Below, piece by piece: positions 6,436-9,894 of a stretch of 9,894 nucleotides of DNA (position 1 is its first letter; every line of letters starts with the position of its first letter). This DNA is from Deltaproteobacteria bacterium (GTDB taxonomy: Bacteria; Desulfobacterota; GWC2-55-46; DRQE01). A program made the translations under genes and the position numbers. The stretch is from contig JACRCB010000037.1 in assembly GCA_016219165.1 (NCBI GenBank), positions 1 to 9,894 of the forward strand. Reading direction: 5' to 3'. The notes beneath the pieces are model-generated. The model was not told where the DNA came from, ran no database searches, and worked only from the letters and a program-made list of their open reading frames with translations.

Positions 6436-6836
6436 AGGTCCTCTTCGACACGAACGTCCTCATAGCGGCCTTCCTTACACGCGGATTGTCGAACGAGGTC
6501 TTCGAACACTGCCTTTCAGAACACACCATCTGCACATCCGAATGGATACTCGATGAACTGGAGGGGAATCTCAAGGGCAAACTGAAATTCCCTCCTGCGA
6601 AAGCGGAAAATATCGTCCTCTTTCTCCGTAAAAACACGCTGATGGCCGCGACCCGTCCCCTGAAAGAAAAGGCCTGCCGCGACCCCGACGACGACAACGT
6701 GCTTTCGGCCGCGCTGGCCGTTGAAGCGGACTGCATAATATCCGGAGACGGCGACCTCCTGACGCTTCAAAAATTCCGCGGCATCCGCATAATATCGCCT
6801 TCCGGGTTCTGGGAGTTTGAGGCTAAAGGAAGATAA
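6432..6836 (+). CDS. PIN-domain toxin (putative ribonuclease) of a type II toxin-antitoxin pair
   Basis: A 134-residue PIN-domain protein, probably an Mg-dependent RNase that cuts RNA when not held by its antitoxin. Acidic active-site candidates are at their usual places: D6 in LFDTNVL, E42 in LDELE, D88 in DPDDDNVL and D106/D108 in SGDGDLL. The sequence style (DTNVLIAAF..., DPDDDN, ISGDGDLL..., C-terminal IISPSGFWE) matches the subgroup annotated as 'putative toxin-antitoxin system toxin component, PIN family' (PIN_3) more than classic VapC. The GTG start at 6432 overlaps the antitoxin stop, giving coupled translation. The frame is intact with all acidic residues, so the toxin is probably active. 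It converges on the metallopeptidase gene with a 44-nt gap holding no clear terminator. RNA target unknown. Confidence 0.9.
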   Translation: MKVLFDTNVLIAAFLTRGLSNEVFEHCLSEHTICTSEWILDELEGNLKGKLKFPPAKAENIVLFLRKNTLMAATRPLKEKACRDPDDDNVLSAALAVEADCIISGDGDLLTLQKFRGIRIISPSGFWEFEAKGR

Positions 6837-6880
6837 AGGGGGGGAGGGTGGTTTTAACGCCCCGTTCAATTCATGCACGC

Positions 6881-7237
6881 CTATTTCATCCCCGTCCTTA
6901 AACTCTTAAGCACGGCGAATGTGAGTTGGCTCGCCATCTCAACTATTTCCTCCTCCATCTTCACCGTCCTCTTCCTTCTCTTGCCGGCCTTGCCATGATG
7001 ATAGTAATGGTGCGCCAGTTCGTGGAGCAGGGTTTTCACCCTTTCGCCATCATCGGGCAGGCTGTGATCGGATAAATATATCACCTTTTCGTCTATGTCG
7101 TAACATCCCGTATCACAGGAGCACTTCCTATCCCTGCAATATTCTACCGGGACGGGAGACGACCTGATTATCATGTCATATAAGGCGCCCGGGTCCGCTT
7201 TCTTGCGTCTTCCGAATATCCCGGACAGGAAATTCAT
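6881..7237 (-). CDS. Small HExxH metallopeptidase-like protein (ImmA/IrrE-like)
   Basis: A 118-residue soluble protein with the zinc-protease motif HELAHHYYHH (HELAH at 72-76) and a downstream acidic helix EEEIVEMASQLTFAVL, in which E97 or E100 could be the third zinc ligand. This layout resembles the ImmA/IrrE (DUF955) family, peptidases that in known cases cleave repressors, but there is no helix-turn-helix domain. A four-Cys cluster (C34, C39, C41, C45) precedes the motif and may bind a second metal or form disulfides. Start: the ATG at 7237 has AAGGA 5 nt upstream. An alternative TTG at 7255 would add six residues and has AGGAGG 9 nt upstream, so the start is not settled. It lies downstream of the AAA+ ATPase on the same strand. 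The substrate is unknown; assignment to ImmA/IrrE is by motif only. Confidence 0.75.
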   Translation of the reverse strand: MNFLSGIFGRRKKADPGALYDMIIRSSPVPVEYCRDRKCSCDTGCYDIDEKVIYLSDHSLPDDGERVKTLLHELAHHYYHHGKAGKRRKRTVKMEEEIVEMASQLTFAVLKSLRTGMK

Positions 7238-7276
7238 ACCAGTCCTTCTTTTCAAAGCCCTTTTCCTCCTTACTCA

Positions 7277-7372
7277 CCCTGTCTTAAACTTCACCATGGA
7301 AATTATTTCTCCCGGCACTCTATGACCCATGTCTTTGTCGTATGTCCTCTCCAGAAACTCATATCTGATAAC
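7277..7372 (-). other. 32-codon open stretch in the ATPase-peptidase spacer, possible gene relic
   Basis: Between the ATPase stop and the peptidase start, one minus-strand frame is open for 32 codons between a TAA (7373-7375) and a TGA (7274-7276). It reads like protein (for example EFLERTYDKDMGHRVPGE) but has no start near its beginning, only an internal ATG without a ribosome site. It may be a decayed gene end or chance. The rest of the 172-nt spacer has a 10-bp palindrome (7395-7404) and no promoter I can support, so the two neighbours may share a transcript. Confidence 0.2.
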
Positions 7373-7409
7373 TTATGCCGCGCTAAAACCCTATCGCGGC
7401 CGCGCGTTT

Positions 7410-8609
7410 TCAAAAGCCCGTGGATGCAGTCTGGGTCGTGAAATTTCTCTCCACGAATCTGACGGCGTCCCCGTATGTCTCGGCGACCGGGACTCCTCTT
7501 TTTAAAGACAATAATTCCGCGGTTCGGTGTATTTCCTTTATATGGGCGCCGGTGAACTTTTTCCCGCAGCAGAATTCCGGTTCCACCGGCGCGTCTTTGA
7601 AATAAAGGGCTACGAGCCGCCTTATCTCGCCGTCGGTCGGCAATTCTATCCTGAACTTCCGGTTGAACCTGACGGGCCGGTTGGCTATGGCCCTGTCCGG
7701 ATGCTCGATGTAGTTGGTCGTGGCTATGAACACCATGCCGTCCTCCCTTTCATAGAGCCCGGATATAAACTGCAGGAAGTCGGACAGATGGGAGTTCAAC
7801 ACATGTTCTCTGTCCTGCCCGATCGAATCAATATCCTCGAATATCACGATGCATCGCCCGAAAAAAGTGGTCAGGAATTCGCTGAACATCGCATAGTCCA
7901 CTCTGGCTGTCACAAAACAGGTTGAATACCCCTCTTTGAGCGCCTCGTTTATTACGGCCTGGCATATCATGGACTTTCCCGTGCCGGGGTCTCCGTGGAC
8001 TATTATCCCGTTGTTGCCTTTGATGCTTTTAAGATGGAATATCGTGTTGTCAAAGATGTCCTCTTTCATGGCCCCGTCCAGCACTATGTCATCGAAGGTG
8101 ATGGAAGGCGGCTTCTTGAGCAAACAGCAAAAATCCGTGCCGTGGTCCATGCCTACGACCTGGATGTGTTTATTCCTCAGGGGGTTGTTCTCGCGGATTT
8201 CCTTCTTGAGGGTCTCCACGAGCCCGCCGATGTCGTGGTTGCTGTATATTGAATTTGTGCCGTCTTTGTTGTCCGTCGAATAAACAAAAATCCTGCCGTT
8301 GACGGCAAAAATTATTCTTCCACGGGTTAATATCTCCGCGCGGCGGCCGTAGTCATACTCGAATTCCGTGCTTCCGAGTCTTTCTTCACGAAGGTCGCTG
8401 GAGATGCCTTTCATGTATTTCTGGATTGTGTAACTTATGACTTTGAAAGAATATAAGCCGCTTGCGGACCATGTGTAGGTATGGCACGACGGCCCAACGC
8501 TTATTTTAGCCTTTTCTATTTCTCTTTCCACCTCTTCTTCGTCTTCGCCGTCTTCGACCCATTCGTCTTCAAGAACCGTGCCTTCGACCCATCTGCCGTA
8601 TCTCCTCAT
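7410..8609 (-). CDS. Stand-alone AAA+ ATPase with unrecognised N-terminal region
   Basis: A 399-residue soluble protein. The AAA+ core spans about 168-390: Walker A GDPGTGKS (206-213), Walker B CIVIFEDID (253-261), sensor-1 asparagine in ATTNY (N299), and RPVRFNRK (311-318), equivalent to the RPGRFDR arginine-finger segment of classic AAA proteins (R311, R314). In Walker B the usual DE pair is ED (E258, D259), as I recall from the BCS1-like branch. The N-terminal ~165 residues hold an acidic stretch (14-33), then beta-rich sequence I cannot assign; no membrane span is seen. The ATG has GGAGG 6 nt upstream. The downstream neighbour is a small metallopeptidase-like gene, which may mean shared expression. 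It is likely a remodelling or unfolding ATPase; the substrate is unknown. Confidence 0.85.
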   Translation of the reverse strand: MRRYGRWVEGTVLEDEWVEDGEDEEEVEREIEKAKISVGPSCHTYTWSASGLYSFKVISYTIQKYMKGISSDLREERLGSTEFEYDYGRRAEILTRGRIIFAVNGRIFVYSTDNKDGTNSIYSNHDIGGLVETLKKEIRENNPLRNKHIQVVGMDHGTDFCCLLKKPPSITFDDIVLDGAMKEDIFDNTIFHLKSIKGNNGIIVHGDPGTGKSMICQAVINEALKEGYSTCFVTARVDYAMFSEFLTTFFGRCIVIFEDIDSIGQDREHVLNSHLSDFLQFISGLYEREDGMVFIATTNYIEHPDRAIANRPVRFNRKFRIELPTDGEIRRLVALYFKDAPVEPEFCCGKKFTGAHIKEIHRTAELLSLKRGVPVAETYGDAVRFVERNFTTQTASTGF

Positions 8610-8642
8610 CTTCTTCCTCCCTGTAGAAATTTTACGGCAATG

Positions 8643-8673
8643 ATAATACAGGCAGGTGACAAAGGTGTGTCAG
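8643..8673 (-). promoter_or_regulatory. Weak promoter candidate for the AAA+ ATPase gene
   Basis: On the minus strand CTGACA (8668-8673; 5 of 6), a long 19-nt spacer and TATTAT (8643-8648; 5 of 6). The predicted start near 8636 leaves a leader of about 27 nt that contains the GGAGG ribosome site. The spacer is longer than ideal, so confidence is low. Confidence 0.3.
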
Positions 8674-8703
8674 TGGGGGATAACCGCTTGGAATGGATTG
8701 GTT

Positions 8704-8730
8704 TCAGAGGGCGCTTTACGCTTCCTCTGA
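8704..8730. terminator. Hairpin between the small membrane protein and the ATPase gene
   Basis: TCAGAGG-GCG, loop CTTTA, CGC-(TT)-CCTCTGA: a 10-bp stem with a 2-nt bulge, 52 nt beyond the stop of the 57-residue ORF on the minus strand. No T-run follows on either strand, so it may be a 3' end stabiliser or a weak terminator. The rest of 8610-8781 shows no gene. Confidence 0.35.
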
Positions 8731-8781
8731 CGGGAGGGGGTAAAAGGGGAGGGTGGAAAATTTTGGCGGGTGGAGCCTAAC

Positions 8782-8955
8782 CTACGGGACTACGTCCTGT
8801 TTTCCCCGTGCCAGGATTCCCTTTATGGCAGAATAGGTTCTATAACCGGCCATGCAGAACAAAACAATCCATACCAGACAAAACTGGCCGATCCATATAC
8901 GGTACAGCAATTCATCCATGACCATGTCGTTGAACGGCGCCCTGACGGTTATCAT
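8782..8955 (-). CDS. Small single-span membrane protein, 57 residues, unknown function
   Basis: The minus-strand frame runs from an ATG at 8953-8955 to a TAG at 8782-8784. The product begins MITVRAPFNDMVMDELLYR, has one hydrophobic segment (about residues 20-38, IWIGQFCLVWIVLFCMAG) and a basic tail (YRTYSAIKGILARGKQD), consistent with a single transmembrane helix and a cytoplasmic C-terminus. A good ribosome site, AGAGGT, lies 4 nt before the ATG. It begins 56 nt after the stop of the M50 protease gene on the same strand, so the two are probably one transcript. I do not recognise the family. A partner or substrate role for the protease is possible but is inference from position only. An opposite-strand frame covers the same DNA but is less convincing. 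Confidence 0.65.
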   Translation of the reverse strand: MITVRAPFNDMVMDELLYRIWIGQFCLVWIVLFCMAGYRTYSAIKGILARGKQDVVP

Positions 8956-9011
8956 TTCTACCTCTTTTGGGTCGGCGCACCCTCAAGTCCTTCCCCCGTG
9001 ACCTTCCATAA

Positions 9012-9884
9012 TCATCCGATATAAAACGGCGTTGGTGTAAATGTCAGTACGAATATTGCCAGCGCCAGAACGCTCATCGCCTCTCTCCGGACTGAAAGCG
9101 GGGTATGCGCGTCAACTACCGGCGGGTGGCTTATTCCGGCGAATGCCGCCGTGAGGACGCCCCATACAAGCCACCCCGGCCATATAAAAATGCCAAAGAG
9201 AACGAGTAATGAAGCCGCCGCCATTGAAACAGCCCTGTGAATACGTCCGAGGGTTGCGTAGCAGACATGCCCGCCATCACTCTGGCCTATTGGCATAAGG
9301 TTGATAAAGGTTATATAAAGCCCTGTCCAGCCGGCAAAACCCACCGGATGGAGAAAGAGTTCGCTTCCGCCGGGGATCTTGCCGAGGATTAAATAAGAAA
9401 GCAACTCGAATATCAGGGGGGCGCCCAAATTCAGGGCTTCTCCGGAGGGCTTGGGCCCCACATGCGAGAGTCTAAGCCCCCATGCCGTTATAATGACGGC
9501 GGCAATGAAACCGGCAAGGGGGCCTGCCGCGCCTATGTCCACGAGGGCATTCCTTGTGTTTATACGGGATTTCGATTCTATTACGGCCCCGAAAGTCCCT
9601 ATCATCGGCGGGATTGGAGGGCCGGGGATGAAAAAAGGCAGCGAGGACGGCGTCCCGTGGCGTCTGGAAGCGAAGTAATGCCCCATCTCATGGGTCCCGA
9701 GGATAAAAAGTAGCGAGGCCGAAAACGGAATGCCTCTCAAAAGCCCGCCGGGATGCTTTAAGGGGTTAACGCCATCAAGAAATGCCCCGGTGATTACGGT
9801 GGTAAATACCGTGAGCATGAAAAAAAACATCGGAAGGATAATGGAAACCGTTTCACGCTGTCTGTGACCTTCATGCCCGTCCAT
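9012..9884 (-). CDS. Site-2-type (M50) intramembrane zinc metalloprotease, possibly 5'-truncated
   Basis: A polytopic membrane protein of 290 residues in the window. It has the HEMGH zinc motif (65-69) inside a transmembrane helix and the second-site motif NLMPIGQSDGGH (195-206) whose D203 is the third zinc ligand, both hallmarks of M50 proteases. The segment GTFGAVIESKS (96-106) is also typical of the M50 subgroup without a PDZ domain. Hydrophobic segments lie about 13-34, 52-70, 116-137, 155-170, 186-200, 220-250 and 268-285. Such enzymes cut transmembrane helices, often of anti-sigma factors or membrane regulators; the target is not known here. The ATG at 9884 is only 10 nt from the window end, has no visible ribosome site and the frame stays open to the edge, so the start could lie outside. 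A 57-residue membrane protein follows. Confidence 0.9.
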   Translation of the reverse strand: MDGHEGHRQRETVSIILPMFFFMLTVFTTVITGAFLDGVNPLKHPGGLLRGIPFSASLLFILGTHEMGHYFASRRHGTPSSLPFFIPGPPIPPMIGTFGAVIESKSRINTRNALVDIGAAGPLAGFIAAVIITAWGLRLSHVGPKPSGEALNLGAPLIFELLSYLILGKIPGGSELFLHPVGFAGWTGLYITFINLMPIGQSDGGHVCYATLGRIHRAVSMAAASLLVLFGIFIWPGWLVWGVLTAAFAGISHPPVVDAHTPLSVRREAMSVLALAIFVLTFTPTPFYIG

Positions 9885-9894
9885 GGCTTGAACA

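Noticed and set aside
6516..6878. Minus-strand frames opposite the PIN toxin
   Set aside because: Antisense to a complete PIN domain with its own coupled start; no motifs in the shadow product.
7395..7404. CGCGGCCGCG palindrome after the ATPase stop
   Set aside because: A 10-bp self-complementary GC word without a proper loop or following T-run; not enough for a terminator call.
8770..9024. 84-codon plus-strand frame with a GTG start
   Set aside because: It overlaps the M50 protease end and the small membrane protein on the other strand; no ribosome site before the GTG, while the minus-strand frame has one plus a clear transmembrane pattern. Not fully excluded.

Overview
This looks like a piece of a bacterial chromosome of moderately high GC content. 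It holds four housekeeping genes on the minus strand, in transcription order era, der, ftsH and folP, followed on the right by accessory genes. The long FolP with an extra N-terminal domain, the ftsH-folP adjacency and the purine-rich ribosome sites recall Desulfobacterota (deltaproteobacteria) and related lineages such as Nitrospirota. That placement is inference from gene style only; no rRNA or other marker gene is present to settle it.

Region by region: positions 1-122 hold two strong palindromes, probably terminators, after folP. folP (123-1352) starts at a TTG behind a clear Shine-Dalgarno site. ftsH (1536-3455) has its own candidate sigma70-type promoter in the spacer that follows der. 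That spacer also carries a 91-bp element with perfect 20-bp inverted ends. der (3708-5057) and era (5235-6116) are separated by 177 bp containing a stacked hairpin and a terminator-like hairpin. era has no Shine-Dalgarno site and may be leaderless.

Divergent from era is a compact toxin-antitoxin operon on the plus strand: a ribbon-helix-helix antitoxin and a PIN-domain toxin overlapping by 4 nt (GTGA), driven by a well-formed promoter. Next, on the minus strand, come a stand-alone AAA+ ATPase with an unrecognised N-terminal region and an ED (not DE) Walker B, followed downstream by a small HExxH metallopeptidase-like protein. Further right are a 57-residue single-span membrane protein and, upstream of it, an M50 (site-2) intramembrane protease that may be cut by the window edge.

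Functionally, Era and Der are ribosome-assembly GTPases, FtsH is the membrane AAA protease for protein quality control, and FolP makes dihydropteroate for folate. The right half is a set of proteolysis- and stress-flavoured accessory genes. The least described parts are the ATPase/metallopeptidase pair, the small membrane protein next to the M50 protease, and the two structured intergenic elements. I see no rRNA, tRNA, CRISPR array, transposase or integrase.
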